Shown: piece after piece, positions 27,719-38,864 of the stretch
How positions within the stretch are numbered: position 1 is the first letter of the stretch
Layout: each line of letters begins with the position of its first letter
NCBI RefSeq assembly: GCF_902150025.1
Contig: NZ_CABFVS010000041.1
Location: 1 to 64,000, forward strand
Direction of reading: 5' to 3'
DNA from: Bartonella massiliensis
GTDB taxonomy: Bacteria > Pseudomonadota > Alphaproteobacteria > Rhizobiales > Rhizobiaceae
Length of the DNA stretch: 64,000 bases
The notes under the pieces: model-generated
The model's input: the letters and a program-made list of their open reading frames with translations, nothing else
Database searches by the model: none
Told to the model about the DNA's origin: nothing
Position numbers and translations under genes: made by a program

Positions 27719-28697
27719 TAAAAGCAGCACAAGGTTCGAATTTTTTTATGGAATACGTTTTAATTTTAAGCATGGAGATGTGTAATAGCGGTGATTGACG
27801 ATACCATCTAATGGTTTAGATAGAACAAAAGAAGAGGGGGGACAAAACTCAAGGTGTGTGATTAGAATTTTTCTCATGACAAGTAATTTTACACTCTATG
27901 TTTCTAAGTTTTTTTCTTGATCCATGGAAGTGTGAAAAATAAACTCTCCCAATATTATTGAGATAAACTGTTTTGAGCTTGCCACTCAGCAGTATTCTCT
28001 TGTATGAATGAGAATGTGTACGGAGATTTTTAAAATGCATTTCTGCTTCGTTATAGTCTGTATAATCCATTTTCTTTGAACTGTTACGATTTATCATTTT
28101 GTGCTTATTTTCCAATTTTGAGGATTTGAAGTTTAGTGAATTGCGGGGTATTTTGTTGGATTATAAATAACAAAGCGTAAAAAATTGTTTTTCATCAATC
28201 ATGATATCGGTTGTCGAAATATAATATATGAGCCCATTTAAGGAGCGTCTTTTTGTTGGGGGGGAGAGATAATGATTATCAGACTTTATGATTAAGGGGC
28301 TTTTATCTTGATTTAACAGGCTTTGTAGGGAAATTAAATTTTCCCTTATGATTTTAAAAGATATAGTTTTTTAACATGAAAGCCCCATCTTATTTTGAGG
28401 TACGAATGATTGTCATGAGAGAGATTTTTAGAGACTTGTATTTAAAAAAAGTAAAGCTCTTTTAAAACACTGGTAAAGTCAAAAAAATATCTCGAAAAGA
28501 CGTTTTGATTTGCAATCATTGAGCGAAATCTCAAAAGGGTTTGTTCGATTTACAAGAATATTTTTTCTTCTAACAAAACTTTTTAGATGTTTACATCATT
28601 TGGTAAAATTTTACGTAAACTTTGCGATCACTCAGAACAGCTTTTAAATATGGTTGAAATTAGACTGTATCTGTAGCGTTTTTGTCTTCTGTCGAAG
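27719..28697. other. Noncoding stretch, nothing assigned
   Basis: About 980 bases. A minus-strand 88-codon ORF at 27849-28115 starts at TTG with no ribosome site and has no recognisable features. Otherwise AT-rich filler. Confidence 0.35.
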
Positions 28698-28955
28698 TTG
28701 GCAAAAAAATCAGCACCCATTAGTATAGAAGACAAAAATCATAGAGCTGTATGCCTTAGATCAAGAGAAAGTTTCTCTGTTAGAAAAGAAGCCTATATAT
28801 CTCAAAAGAGTTTCACAATCAAAACTTCTGATTCATTTAGACGTGAAGCTGCTGGCATGCTTTTTAGAAACTTAGAGAATTTTTCACAAAAGGACTTAAT
28901 AAAATTTAAAAAACTATTGGAGAAATTCAACGAAAAAACAGGCGTCTTATTATAG
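28698..28955 (+). CDS. Hypothetical 85-residue protein
   Basis: A TTG-initiated frame gives a basic, soluble protein (AKKSAPISIEDKNHRAV..., SFRREAAGMLFRNLENFS, DLIKFKKLLEKFNEKTG) with a helical C-terminus. It could be a small DNA-binding or antitoxin-like protein, but no family is recognised. The start has only a weak signal (GAAG before TTG). It stands alone between noncoding stretches in the putative island. Confidence 0.4.
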   Translation: MAKKSAPISIEDKNHRAVCLRSRESFSVRKEAYISQKSFTIKTSDSFRREAAGMLFRNLENFSQKDLIKFKKLLEKFNEKTGVLL

Positions 28956-29201
28956 GGGCATGTTGCAAAATCCTATTCCAGAACCTTATTATGTAACCCC
29001 TAATTATTAAAAAATATAAATAAAGTCAACTTGTTATACTATACAAATGATTTGAACTCTCTCATTCACAATCGCAATATATAGATAATGGTGCAATTTG
29101 GTAACGTTATGAATTTTATATATTAGGTGGTTCAAAAGGTGGCTTTATTTTTAATAAGTTTTTGTGAGCTCACTGAAAAAATACAAAAAAACGCTATTGA
29201 A

Positions 29202-29286
29202 TGGTGCCCAAAAGAGGACTCGAACCTCCACGCCTTGCGGCACAGGTACCTGAAACCTGCGCGTCTACCAATTCCGCCATCTGGGC
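29202..29286 (-). tRNA. tRNA-Leu (anticodon CAG)
   Basis: On the minus strand, acceptor GCCCAGA pairs with TTTGGGC (one G-T), followed by A and an encoded CCA. The D-arm is GGCGGAATTGGTAGAC, the anticodon arm CAGGT-TTCAGGT-ACCTG reads CAG, there is a long variable arm, and the T-arm is GGAGGTTCGAGTCCTC. It decodes CUG. Confidence 0.95.
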
Positions 29287-29693
29287 TCATAAAGTTCATC
29301 TAAGCTTGTGAAGCAATTCTGTCAATAAAATTATCGATAGTGCTGTCAAACATTATGTTTTGGTACGGGGTGGTAAAGCTACTTTTATGTATATCATGTA
29401 TGGTATAAAGTGTCATGTTGTTGATACCTGATTTTCGTTTTTTATTCATCAAGGATAAAATAACAAAATTAAACGAAAGAGTGAGAGCGAAACTATTCGG
29501 AAAACCAAGAAGCCCATGAGTTTTTACAAGTAAGTGCATGGCAAGAGAAATGCATTTGATGGACAAGCTGATGGACCTTTAGGGGGGAAAGTTGAAAAAT
29601 TTATCCTTCATCGTGGGGAGGAGAGGGAGCTGTTTATTTGAAAGTGGAACAGTATTGGATGATATTCTCTCACTCCATTCAATTTTTAAGAAT

Positions 29694-30314
29694 TTAAGGT
29701 GTGATGATCGTCTTTGATGAAATGGTTGAATCGGGATTAAAGGTGTAAATAATAGGAATGCCGGTTGCTAATTCTTGAGAGATAATTTCTTCACTGGTAA
29801 GACCTTCAAGCGCCATAATAAGAGCACGAAGAGAATTTCCATGCGCTGCGACCAAAACAGTTTGAGAGCGCAAAATATGTGGCTGGATATGGTAAAGATA
29901 ATAAGGCCAAATGCGTGCACCGGTATCGCGTAGGCTTTCTCCATTCGGGGGGGCGACCGTATAGGAGCGGCGCCATATTTGTACCTGCTCTTGCCCCCAT
30001 TGTTGGCGCACTTCATCTTTATTTAAACCAGAAAGTTCACCATAATTACGTTCATTTAATGCGGCGTTTTTGATCACTTCTAAATCGGATTGTCCCATTT
30101 GTTCTAAAATATGCTGAGCCGTTTTTTGGGCACGTTGTAAGGCTGATGTATAAGCAATATCAAACTTCAAACCAGATTCTTTCAGTTTTTTTCCTGCTGC
30201 TATCGCTTCGGCATGACCTTTTTCTGTTAAGTCAGGGTCTTTCCAACCGGTAAAAAGATTTTTGAGATTCCATTCACTTTGACCATGACGGATGAGTACA
30301 AGTGCGCGTCCCAT
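29694..30314 (-). CDS. gpmA: 2,3-bisphosphoglycerate-dependent phosphoglycerate mutase
   Basis: Interconverts 3- and 2-phosphoglycerate in glycolysis/gluconeogenesis. The 206-residue protein has the phospho-histidine motif [10 protein letters not shown] near the N-terminus (His 10), [37 protein letters not shown] and the second catalytic His in [10 protein letters not shown]. The length fits the short alphaproteobacterial form. It is followed upstream on the same strand by dapB (gap 17 bases), the usual pairing in Rhizobiales, so the two are probably co-transcribed. Confidence 0.93.
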   Translation of the reverse strand: MGRALVLIRHGQSEWNLKNLFTGWKDPDLTEKGHAEAIAAGKKLKESGLKFDIAYTSALQRAQKTAQHILEQMGQSDLEVIKNAALNERNYGELSGLNKDEVRQQWGQEQVQIWRRSYTVAPPNGESLRDTGARIWPYYLYHIQPHILRSQTVLVAAHGNSLRALIMALEGLTSEEIISQELATGIPIIYTFNPDSTISSKTIITP

Positions 30315-30331
30315 TATGAATTTCCTCTATT

Positions 30332-31141
30332 TTATTGATTGTTTAATCCCAAGACATCGAGCATTGAATAAAGACCTTTTTTATGGTTTTTGGCCCACAA
30401 AGCTGCTTTTAATGCACCATTGGCAAAGATGGAGCGTTCTTGCGCTGTATGGGAAAGAACAATGCGCTCATTTGAACCGGCAAAAATGACACTGTGTTCG
30501 CCAACAACCGTTCCACCGCGTGAACAAGAAAAGCCAATGGAGCCTTTTTCGCGTTGACCTGTATGCCCATTGCGTTCATTGACACGTACATCTTGCAGCA
30601 TAACATTGCGACCTTCAGCTGCAGCTTTCCCAAGAAGAAGAGCTGTTCCAGAAGGGGCGTCAACTTTGTTTGCGTGATGCATTTCATAAATTTCGATATC
30701 AAAATCATTGGCTTCTAATGCTTTGGCTGCTTTCTTTACAAGGTTGGCTAAAAGATTTATTCCAAGGCTCATATTTCCGGATTTGACAATTGTGGTATAT
30801 TGGGCAAAATCTGCAATCTTTTCTTCTTCTGTTTGGCTAAATCCTGTGGTGCCGATAATATGGACAAGTTTTTTTTGAGCAGCATAATCAGCATAAAGAA
30901 TACTGGCTTGGGGTTGTGAAAAATCTAAAATACCTTCTGTATTTGAAAAAGCATCTTCGGGATCATCGGTGATGCGAATTCCAAGAGAATCTGAACCAAT
31001 TAAGGCACTGACATCTTTTCCTACAAAAGATGAACCTTTGCGTACAAGAACAGCACAAAGCTCTACATCTTTCCTCTGTCGGATTGTTGTAATGAGTTCA
31101 CGCCCCATTCTTCCATTTGCACCAACAACTGTAAGGCGCAT
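30332..31141 (-). CDS. dapB: 4-hydroxy-tetrahydrodipicolinate reductase
   Basis: NAD(P)H-dependent step of the diaminopimelate/lysine pathway, supplying peptidoglycan cross-link precursor. The 269 residues show the dinucleotide loop [12 protein letters not shown] at the start, [44 protein letters not shown] (substrate and catalytic region) and [16 protein letters not shown]. Full length. First gene of a dapB-gpmA pair; ATG 31141 follows AAGGAG. Confidence 0.95.
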   Translation of the reverse strand: MRLTVVGANGRMGRELITTIRQRKDVELCAVLVRKGSSFVGKDVSALIGSDSLGIRITDDPEDAFSNTEGILDFSQPQASILYADYAAQKKLVHIIGTTGFSQTEEEKIADFAQYTTIVKSGNMSLGINLLANLVKKAAKALEANDFDIEIYEMHHANKVDAPSGTALLLGKAAAEGRNVMLQDVRVNERNGHTGQREKGSIGFSCSRGGTVVGEHSVIFAGSNERIVLSHTAQERSIFANGALKAALWAKNHKKGLYSMLDVLGLNNQ

Positions 31142-32820
31142 TTTTATCTCCTTGTGATACTTTACTGCCCCGTAGTATAGGCAAATTCTTGTCTTCTTTC
31201 CAAGGGTTCTTTTTCTTTATAGGAAAAATTTTTCTGCTTTAATTTATTCTTTTGTGTCGTAAAATTATCTCATTGAGAATAAATGATCTAAGATCTATAA
31301 ATTTACAGAGAGAGGTTTTTTGTTATGTTATGTGATGGAGAGCGAAAGGCTTATTTATAAAGCCTAAGGAAGGTTGCGCACGTGCTTTAATTTTATTTCT
31401 TTCGTTCTTTAGTGGGGCCGCGATCCTCATGCACCACGGTTCTCATGTAAAAGAAAACGCCATTGATTTGCACATTCACGGGCTTTTTTTAAGAAATATT
31501 TCTCAATGCTTTTAAAGTTCATTTCACGATGGCGGTTTGTGAATGGTATAATGATAAATCTATTGAGCGCTCACATCTTTACGCTTGTGAAGAAGCAGTT
31601 CGGTATCATTGTTATATTGGTCCAACCTTTGAGTGTTACAGACCAACCCTTGTGTTTGTAAGACGGTTTATAAGAGCCATTTTTATGATACAGTTTTTAT
31701 CTGCACACTCAATCTCACTTGTAATGTGCAAACAAGAGATACAGATTTAACATGAGAGAATCTTACGATATTCAAGGTTCTCATTCAAGTTGAATAAAGA
31801 TAAATCATCATTATAAATTAATAGATTGTCCTTATGTGGAGGTGCATTTCTCATAATAGAACACTCCAAATAAAATACACTTCAAGGGGCAATTGATTGC
31901 GCTTGTCTTAAAAGAAAGAGGGTCTCAATGCTCTTAAAACTCATTTTATGATGAGACGTGTGAAGGCTAACGATAAAGCCTAATAATATAAAATCTATTC
32001 TGCACCACTACGTTTCATAAATAAGAGAGCACTCTATGTTTGTTCAGTCGGCAATATGGCTTGACAGCCCTTAGGATTTGTAACGATTCATCGGTATTTT
32101 TATTCTTTTTTATACAATTTTTTTCATATACTAATCCCAGTAGTGCTGTAGAAGAAAAAGATTTTAATTGATTTAAATGCGAGGAGGATCATACGTGAAA
32201 AATATTGGGAGTTTATGATGCAATTTAAAAATTTATCATTTTGCATCAATATTTTTTATTTATGGATAAAAAACACATAGAAGGGGGAAAACAGAAAGGT
32301 ATCTGAGACGCTGAATTTTTGATACACGGGCGTTGGTCGGATTTTTTATCTTTTAGGCAAGCGTGTTGAAAAAATTGTTCTTTTGTAAAAACGTATGATG
32401 GCGCTAGGGCGCTTTTTTTATTTAGAGTAAAGAGTTATGTATGTTATGGAATGCATTTTTTTCATATATTGGGGAGGAAATCAAAGGATAATATGTGCTC
32501 AGTATTGTTATTTTAGTTTCTTCGCTTTCTATGGTGCTACAGCTCTTGTCTTTAAAGAGAGACTTTCAAAGCCTTTGTTAAATATCTTTATCTCTAAACT
32601 GATCTTTTTGTGATACGGCAAAAAAGACTTTTTGGGATGTATGATAAGAGGACTTGAAAATAAAAGATTATGATGGATTCTGTTTTTTTGTTTAATAGGA
32701 GTGTGAATTAATCTATTTTTGTTTATAGGTATGCATATTTATACGTAAGCGTAAAAATTCATAAACGGAGAAGTTTCTTTTAGGCAAAAGATCACTTTTA
32801 TTTTTGTTTATGAGAAGAGA
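31142..32820. other. Long noncoding stretch with reverse integrase-remnant copies and hairpins
   Basis: 31440-31830 carries a reversed family A copy (the conserved TTTGAGTGTTACAGACCAACCCTTG.GTTTGTAAGACGGTTTAT.A block, then the leader). 31880-32190 holds a weaker one. 32195-32265 forms an imperfect long hairpin (AAAAATATTG...TGATGCAA with TTGCATCAATATTTTTT). 32395-32420 is a GCGC hairpin followed by seven T. No gene is seen; a small RNA ending at about 32420 on the plus strand is possible. Confidence 0.45.
32400..32422 (+). terminator. Candidate rho-independent terminator without an upstream gene
   Basis: GGCGCTAGGGCGC followed by TTTTTTTATTT. The stem is short (GCGC/GCGC, 4 bp) but GC-rich with a good T tract. 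No plus-strand ORF lies upstream, so it may end a small RNA or be the scar of a lost gene. Confidence 0.4.
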
Positions 32821-33513
32821 CTAGAAATCAAGATCAGCATAGTGAGCACTTGCAACAATTCCACGGACACGATCTGTTAAAAGAGAACGAAAAGAAGGGC
32901 GTGATTTAATCCGCATGTACCAGTCTCTGGCAGCAGGGGATTGTTCCCAGTCAATTTCTCCTAGAAAGTCAAGGACAGAAACAGAAGCTGCCGCTGCTAA
33001 GTCTGCATAGGATAGAGTAGAACCCACTAAGCTATCGCGAGAGGCACAAAGCCAATTAAGATAGTTCATATGGGGGGGAATATTAGCGCGAGCATTGCGT
33101 AAAATTTGTGAATTGGGAGCGCCACCCCCAATGGCAAGAGGCATTTCACGTTTATGGATTCGTTCTCGTACAATATGGCGCGTTGCTTCATTTTCAAATT
33201 TATTTAAAAACCAGTCATTAAGGCGGCGTACTTCTGCACGATCTAAAGGATTTTCTGGAAAGAGTTTATTTTCTTGTCGTAAACTTCCATGGGTTTCATC
33301 TAAATATTCGCAGATAACAAAGGGGCCTGATAATGGAACCTCCTGTTCATCGAGAAAAACAGGAACATGACCACCAGGATTGAGAGCAAGAAATTCGTGT
33401 CTTCTGGCCCATTCATATTCTTCAATCAGTTGCGTGGTTAAACCATATTCCCCAAGAATGAGGCGTATAAAGCGCGAAGCAGTGGATAGAGGAGAGTGAA
33501 AAAGTGTCAGCAT
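32821..33513 (-). CDS. Glutathione S-transferase family protein
   Basis: A 230-residue cytosolic GST: an N-terminal thioredoxin-like domain (LTLFHSPLSTASRFIRLILGE, then NPGGHVPVFLDEQEVPLSGP with the cis-Pro, and ESxxI replaced by GPFVICEYLDE) and a C-terminal helical domain (LVGSTLSYADLAAAASVSVLDFLG with the conserved N-capping motif and Asp). Likely conjugates or reduces electrophiles with glutathione; the actual substrate is unknown. In many rhizobia argB follows engB; here this GST gene lies about 140 bases downstream of engB on the same strand instead. Confidence 0.85.
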   Translation of the reverse strand: MLTLFHSPLSTASRFIRLILGEYGLTTQLIEEYEWARRHEFLALNPGGHVPVFLDEQEVPLSGPFVICEYLDETHGSLRQENKLFPENPLDRAEVRRLNDWFLNKFENEATRHIVRERIHKREMPLAIGGGAPNSQILRNARANIPPHMNYLNWLCASRDSLVGSTLSYADLAAAASVSVLDFLGEIDWEQSPAARDWYMRIKSRPSFRSLLTDRVRGIVASAHYADLDF

Positions 33514-33653
33514 AATTTACACAATTAAGTAGAGTTGATGAGAATTCTTTCAAGTCATCTTTTTTTATAAAGATGCTTGATTGGAAGTACAAGATCATTA
33601 GCAGTGGCTCGTAATTATGCTTAATAAATTGTTAAGAATATGAAGGTGTTCTT

Positions 33654-34298
33654 TTATGCAATGCTTTGCAAAATGGCAGTACGTAATTCTTCCAAACCGT
33701 ATGCTTTTTCTGAAGAAGTGGCAAGGATCTGTGGATAAGCGGCTGGACGTTTGAGAAGTTTTGTTTGTGTGGTCATCATTAATTTTTCCAAGGCATTTGA
33801 TTTGATTTTATCACTTTTTGTCAAAACAATTTGGTAAGAAACAGCCGCTTTATCAAGGAGTGAAAGAACATCTTCATCATTATTTTTGATTCCGTGCCGT
33901 GAATCAATCAAGAGGTAGACACGTTTTAAGGTTGTGCGCCCCCGTAGATAACTAAAAATCAAATTTGTCCACGCATCAACCAGATTTTTAGGAGCAGCAG
34001 CAAAACCATAACCAGGCATATCGACCAAAGCGAAAGGAGGAAGATCTTCTTGTTGTCCACTAAAGCCATCGGGGACAAAATAATTAAGCTCTTGAGTGCG
34101 TCCTGGTGTATTTGAGGTCCGTGCTAAGCCTTTTTGCTGGACGAGTGCATTGATTAAAGATGATTTTCCAACATTGGAACGTCCTGCAAATGCGATTTCG
34201 GGTGGCCCTTCAGGGGGGAGAAAGCCTATTGCAGGGACACCACGAATAAAAATCCAATTGCGAGAAAAAATTCCAGAAAGGGAAGAATCTCTCGTCAT
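33654..34298 (-). CDS. engB: Ribosome biogenesis GTPase EngB (YsxC/YihA)
   Basis: GTPase needed for 50S subunit assembly. Motifs seen: G1 [11 protein letters not shown]2-region Thr in [10 protein letters not shown]3 DMPGYG, G4 TKSDK, G5 TSSEKAYG. The frame opens at 34349, but ATG 34298 is the likely start because it overlaps the yidC stop (ATGA), giving 214 aa, the usual length; the longer form would add residues encoded inside yidC. Last gene of rpmH-rnpA-yidC-engB. Confidence 0.92.
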   Translation of the reverse strand: MTRDSSLSGIFSRNWIFIRGVPAIGFLPPEGPPEIAFAGRSNVGKSSLINALVQQKGLARTSNTPGRTQELNYFVPDGFSGQQEDLPPFALVDMPGYGFAAAPKNLVDAWTNLIFSYLRGRTTLKRVYLLIDSRHGIKNNDEDVLSLLDKAAVSYQIVLTKSDKIKSNALEKLMMTTQTKLLKRPAAYPQILATSSEKAYGLEELRTAILQSIA

Positions 34299-36151
34299 TT
34301 CTGTACTTCTTTTGCAGCCTGCACTTCTTTTTTGGGTGATTTTCTCCACATGGCTTTTAAATTATCAAATAGCTCAATTTTGGCTCCTTGACGCTTCATT
34401 ATGATACCTTGCTGAATGATTGACAATATATTGTTCCATGCCCAATAGATGACAAGACCAACGGGGAAAGAGGCAAGCATAAAAGTAAAGACAACGGGCA
34501 TCCAGGTGAAGATCATGGCTTGGGTTTGGTCTTGCGGAGCGGGATTCATACGCATTTGTAAAAACATCGTTATTCCCATAATCAAAGGCCATGCACCAAT
34601 CATAAGAAATGCTGGCGTTGTGTAGGGCAAGAGGCCAAACAAATTAAAAAGAGACGTTGGATCAGGGGCTGCTAAATCTTTAATCCAGCCAAAGAAAGGG
34701 GCATGGCGCATTTCAATGGTGATATAGAGAACTTTATAAAGAGCAAAGAATATTGGAAATTGAACCAACATTGGCCAACAACCGGCGAGGGGGTTAATTT
34801 GTTCGGTTTTATACAGTTCTATGATTGCTTGTTGCTGTTTGTTTCGGTCATCGGGATATTTTTCTTTTATTTCTAGCAATCGCGGTTGCATCAGCTTCAT
34901 GCGTGCCATAGATTTATAAGATTTATTGGCGAGAGGGAAAAGAAGTATCTTTAAGAGCACTGTGACAAGAAGGATGGCAATACCAAAATTTCCTGTTTGC
35001 TTATAAAGAATGTCGATGAGAGCAAACATGGGTTTGGTGATGAAATCAAACCAACCCCAATCGATTAAGAGAGCAAACTTATTAATTTTTAGATCATTTT
35101 GATAGTGATTAATAATTTCAACTTGTTTTGCACCTGCAAAAAGACGATTTGTAACGGTTTTTGTTTCATTAGGGGCAATCGTTAAAAGCGATCCTAGCAA
35201 GTCAGATTGATAATGCGTTTGCAAACGATCAAAATAAATAAAACGGCCTGTATATTCTTTATCTTGTGGGGGGATAACGGCTACAGCCCAATATTTATCC
35301 GTAATCCCAATCCAGCCTCCTGTGACTTTGGAAAAAGTCACGCTCTTTTGTCCATTATCAGGATTGGGATCAAGTTCTGCTAAGGTTTTATATTTTTCAG
35401 TTTTGAGAGAATCTCCCGCAATACTGATCATCCCTTCATGCAGCAAATAGGTGGCATTTGTATGTTCTGGTGGTGCTGCACGTGCAACGCGAGCATAGGA
35501 TGAAAGATGTATCGGTTCATCGCTTTCATTGCTGATAGAATCCTTAATGGTAAACATGTAATGATCATCAACAGAAAGGGTGCGACGGAAGATTTGTCCT
35601 TGTCCATTATTATAAATTAAAGTGATGGGGGTTGAAGGGGTTAGAGTTTTATTGTTTCCCTCTATTTGCCATAGAGTATCAGATTGTGGCAAGGCTTTTG
35701 CTGGCAAAGATGCACTTGCAAAACCAAACTCAGCAAGGTAGGTCGTTTTGAAACCTTTAGGATTTAGCAAACCGATTTCTGGTGATTTTTTATCGACTGT
35801 TACACGATATCTTTTGAGGTGAAGATCATCAAATTGAGCACCAACAAGATTAATAGAGCCTTCAAGTTCATTGGTTTTGATCGCAACACGTTCTGTTTTG
35901 GCTAATACAGCTTTGCGAATTTCAGGAGTCATTGGTTGCTCAATGATTGAAGTTGCTTGATGCGTTGAGGTATCATCAGAAAAATTCGTCGTGGCATTAG
36001 AAAGGGTTGATTGTTGCTTTTGCTGTTGTTGTGCAATGATTTGTTGTTTTTGCAACTTTGCTTGTTTGGGAGCGACATGAAGAAATTGCCATGCGATAAG
36101 CACTAGGAAAGATAAGCCAATAGCGATGAAGAAATTGCGGTTATATTCCAT
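34295..36151 (-). CDS. yidC: Membrane protein insertase YidC
   Basis: Inserts and folds inner-membrane proteins alone or with Sec. The 618 residues fit a Gram-negative YidC: N-terminal signal anchor ([19 protein letters not shown]), a Gln-rich linker, the large periplasmic beta domain (about 80-350), and the conserved five-helix core ([77 protein letters not shown]). The basic C-terminus [20 protein letters not shown] favours ribosome contact. It overlaps rnpA (11 bases) and engB (ATGA). Confidence 0.96.
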   Translation of the reverse strand: MEYNRNFFIAIGLSFLVLIAWQFLHVAPKQAKLQKQQIIAQQQQKQQSTLSNATTNFSDDTSTHQATSIIEQPMTPEIRKAVLAKTERVAIKTNELEGSINLVGAQFDDLHLKRYRVTVDKKSPEIGLLNPKGFKTTYLAEFGFASASLPAKALPQSDTLWQIEGNNKTLTPSTPITLIYNNGQGQIFRRTLSVDDHYMFTIKDSISNESDEPIHLSSYARVARAAPPEHTNATYLLHEGMISIAGDSLKTEKYKTLAELDPNPDNGQKSVTFSKVTGGWIGITDKYWAVAVIPPQDKEYTGRFIYFDRLQTHYQSDLLGSLLTIAPNETKTVTNRLFAGAKQVEIINHYQNDLKINKFALLIDWGWFDFITKPMFALIDILYKQTGNFGIAILLVTVLLKILLFPLANKSYKSMARMKLMQPRLLEIKEKYPDDRNKQQQAIIELYKTEQINPLAGCWPMLVQFPIFFALYKVLYITIEMRHAPFFGWIKDLAAPDPTSLFNLFGLLPYTTPAFLMIGAWPLIMGITMFLQMRMNPAPQDQTQAMIFTWMPVVFTFMLASFPVGLVIYWAWNNILSIIQQGIIMKRQGAKIELFDNLKAMWRKSPKKEVQAAKEVQK

Positions 36152-36533
36152 TCGTACACCCTTGTTGTCGTTGCTGATGTTTTGTTTTTGGTTTTATTCG
36201 CCGATTTAATTCATTAATCAAAGAGGGGAAAGGGACATGTAATACATCACGATATGCCACAATGACATAGTCTGTTCCTGCTTCCATATGGTTTGCGACA
36301 CCAATTCTTACGGCTTCACGCAAGCGCCTTTTGATACGATTACGTTTTACAGCATTACCGTTTTTACGCGTAACAGTGAAGCCCACACGTGCAACAAGAG
36401 AAGATTTTTTTTCTGTTGTTTGTTCACGAGATTTAACTTCGAGTAAAAAGAAAGGACCTCGTCGTTTTTCTCCTGTACGGACAGCTAAAAAATCTGCTCT
36501 TTTGCGAATGCGGCAGGGATGTTTTTTCTTCAT
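36141..36533 (-). CDS. rnpA: Ribonuclease P protein component
   Basis: Protein cofactor of RNase P in tRNA 5' maturation. Seen: [21 protein letters not shown] at the N-terminus, [28 protein letters not shown], the RNA-binding signature, and [11 protein letters not shown]. The frame opens at 36575, but ATG 36533 ([15 protein letters not shown]) gives about 130 aa, nearer the family's length; the added 14 residues look unrelated. Follows rpmH and overlaps yidC. The basic C-terminal tail is longer than in enterics. Confidence 0.92.
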   Translation of the reverse strand: MKKKHPCRIRKRADFLAVRTGEKRRGPFFLLEVKSREQTTEKKSSLVARVGFTVTRKNGNAVKRNRIKRRLREAVRIGVANHMEAGTDYVIVAYRDVLHVPFPSLINELNRRIKPKTKHQQRQQGCTNGI

Positions 36534-36652
36534 AAAAGAACATTTCGCAATTTCACTAAATGCTTGGCTGACCAAGCATTAGAAGTTCATAAAAAAAGCT
36601 TCACAACGAAGAAATGGTGAGCAATCCTTCACGGTTGTGAAAATTTCAACAG

Positions 36653-36787
36653 TTAAGCAGAAAGCCGCTTACGTCCACGAGCACGTCTTGCAGCAATAAC
36701 TTTACGTCCTCCAGCTGTGGCCATGCGTGCACGAAACCCATGGCGACGTTTACGGACAAGTTTAGAGGGTTGGTAGGTACGTTTCAT
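36653..36787 (-). CDS. rpmH: 50S ribosomal protein L34
   Basis: A 44-residue basic protein ([20 protein letters not shown], then [24 protein letters not shown]), full length, start to stop within 135 bases. It is the first gene of the rpmH-rnpA-yidC-engB order, and the AT-rich sequence above 36790 should hold the promoter. Confidence 0.97.
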   Translation of the reverse strand: MKRTYQPSKLVRKRRHGFRARMATAGGRKVIAARRARGRKRLSA

Positions 36788-37460
36788 TTATTTAAATACC
36801 GCGGCGTGCGGCCCTTCTTATATTTTAAGTTTTATGAACAGTTATGCGCGAAATGAACAATTTTATCTTAATCAATACGGCTGATAATCCATAAGGAAAA
36901 ATATAAAAAAAGTCAATCTTAGATTGTTTTTCTCGCTCTCTTAAAAAAATACAAATCACTTTATAATTGTTTGTGACACTTGTTTTATGGTATTTTAAAG
37001 TGGCACAAATATCATGATTGCGTATAGAGAAAATAAATGATTAAGGCGTTAAAAAATGAGAGAAAGTGTGACGAATTGTTGTAGGATCAGTTTTAAATAT
37101 ACTTTTTATATTCAGTGCTTTTTTCAGTTTGGCTTTTTATAAAACTTTATCAGACAATTCTTTAAAGTCGTTATTCCAAGAGGAGCATGATTTTTCATAA
37201 AAAAGCAAGCATTGTGAGAAAGCAGACGCGTTTGTTTTAGAGTTTCTAATACTTCAGATGATAAGGGTCATGAGAAATTTTATTGTCGCATCACGCTTGC
37301 CTTTCATACCCTTGAGTCCAAGAATAGTCCCTATATTCCCCTCAATCTGATCTTTACAAATATGGCGTAAAAGGTGTGTATAAATACTTATAAGGATAAG
37401 CAAACGTAAAGCTAAAGGTGTCATTGTTGTTTTTTGACAAAGCGTTTTTTTATAAAGATA
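36788..37460. other. Noncoding upstream region of rpmH
   Basis: About 670 bases with no gene seen. The first 150 bases are AT-rich and likely carry the rpmH promoter. No obvious cluster of DnaA boxes was noticed, so I do not call an origin here. Confidence 0.35.
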
Positions 37461-38660
37461 ACAAATTGATTTATAATAATATCGTGTTATTCAATTTGAA
37501 TGAAAGTCACGAATAACGTATGATTCTCATTATTTCAAATCTGTTTATCTTGAATCAATCAAAATCACTGGCTTGGCACATTATAAACGGGAGAAGCCGG
37601 TGTGAATACAAGGCGTGTGGCGCGAGACTGTATAAGATGAGGACTAAAATGGCTTTTTATGAACCGTCTTACAAGCCCAAGGGCTGGTCCGTAACATTTT
37701 AGGACTGGGGCAAAGCCGGCACATCTTTCCAATCCATTGCTGGGAATAGTTTTATGACGTTTGTTTGCCTTAACAAGAGCTTTTGTTTTTTTGTTGCTGT
37801 AAGTCAATATTCAATTCCAGAGCAGTCGCATGTTTAAAGACAACGATTAAGACAGTTTAGTGCAGCACGAGCTGTTCTATATTTTCTATGCTAAATAGGG
37901 GAAAGAGTATTGTGTATCTTTCGTTTGGGGAATCTCTAAAACCGACAGACCATCTACTTTGGCAACCTAATTTGTCCGCCTAATTTTGGGGGAAGAATAT
38001 GCCGCTTTAAAGGTGAAAAACAGTTCCCATCTTTACTGTCATTCTTTGAATTCAGTTTTATGACTTTCAAAAGCATCTAGAGTTATATCTTTTCAATAGT
38101 GGAGATTTTTGTTTCTTACATGGTCTTTTAATGGGGGCACGCCCTTTACGTAAAATAGAACACCCAAAATGGGATATAGGCCCCAATGGAATATAGATAT
38201 GTTGCCAATTCCCAGGCTTGTTTTTAATAGAGACATCTCTCAAAGTGCACACTACAGCTATTTCGCGACGGCGCTTGTAAAGAATATAACGGTAAAGCCC
38301 CTGCGAATGGTATAACGATAGAGCCCCCCGTAAATAGCCATTAAGCCCACGCGTCTTTACATTTGTAAAGAAGCACGTCGGCACCATCATACACTTGTTG
38401 CCAACCGTTGAGTGCTGCAGATCATCTTTTGGGCTTGTAAGATGGTTTATGAAAAGCCATTTTTAGTCCTTATCTTATACAGTTTTGCACCACACGCCTT
38501 GTATTTACACGGGATTTCCCCGCTTATGATGTGCCAAGCCAGTGATTTTGATTGATTCAAGATAAACAGATTTGATAATGATTAGAATCATACGCTATTG
38601 ACTTTCATTCAAGTTGAATAACACTAGATTATTATTATAAATCAAAGTTTTATGCGAAGA
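37461..38660. repeat. Composite repeat: forward integrase remnant, family B block, reverse integrase remnant
   Basis: 37471-37700 is a forward family A copy (leader with TGTTATTC...GAATAACG, then ATGGCTTTTTATGAACCGTC). 37790-38060 is a family B block. 38067-38660 is a reversed family A copy whose minus-strand translation keeps pieces of the integrase N-terminus (for example CTLRDVSIKNKPG and the GNW-type sequence) in broken frames. The outer leaders are inverted repeats of each other, so this region could form or recombine as an inverted pair. No intact gene. Confidence 0.6.
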
Positions 38661-38864
38661 AATGTGCTTGATAAGCTTTTATAGCAGATTTTGTGTTTTA
38701 ATTTCTTTATTTTAAGGGTGTTTTCTTAATTTTTAAAGAGATAAGATAGAAGTCATTTATACTTTATAGTTTCTGAGTAAAGTAGAAAATTTTAGGTGAT
38801 AAACCTGTCAATATTTTTCGTTCTTATGCTTGTATTTTTAGCATTTTTGTAGAGAGGAAAGAAC

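Noticed and set aside
27849-28115. 88-codon minus-strand ORF
   Set aside because: TTG start without a ribosome site and no recognisable domain or neighbour logic.
29300-29566. 88-codon ORF next to tRNA-Leu
   Set aside because: Composition like noncoding DNA, no start signal, no conservation evidence.
36650-37460. Replication origin near rpmH
   Set aside because: In gammaproteobacteria rpmH is next to dnaA/oriC, but no dnaA gene or DnaA-box cluster is visible here, and in Alphaproteobacteria the origin usually lies near hemE.
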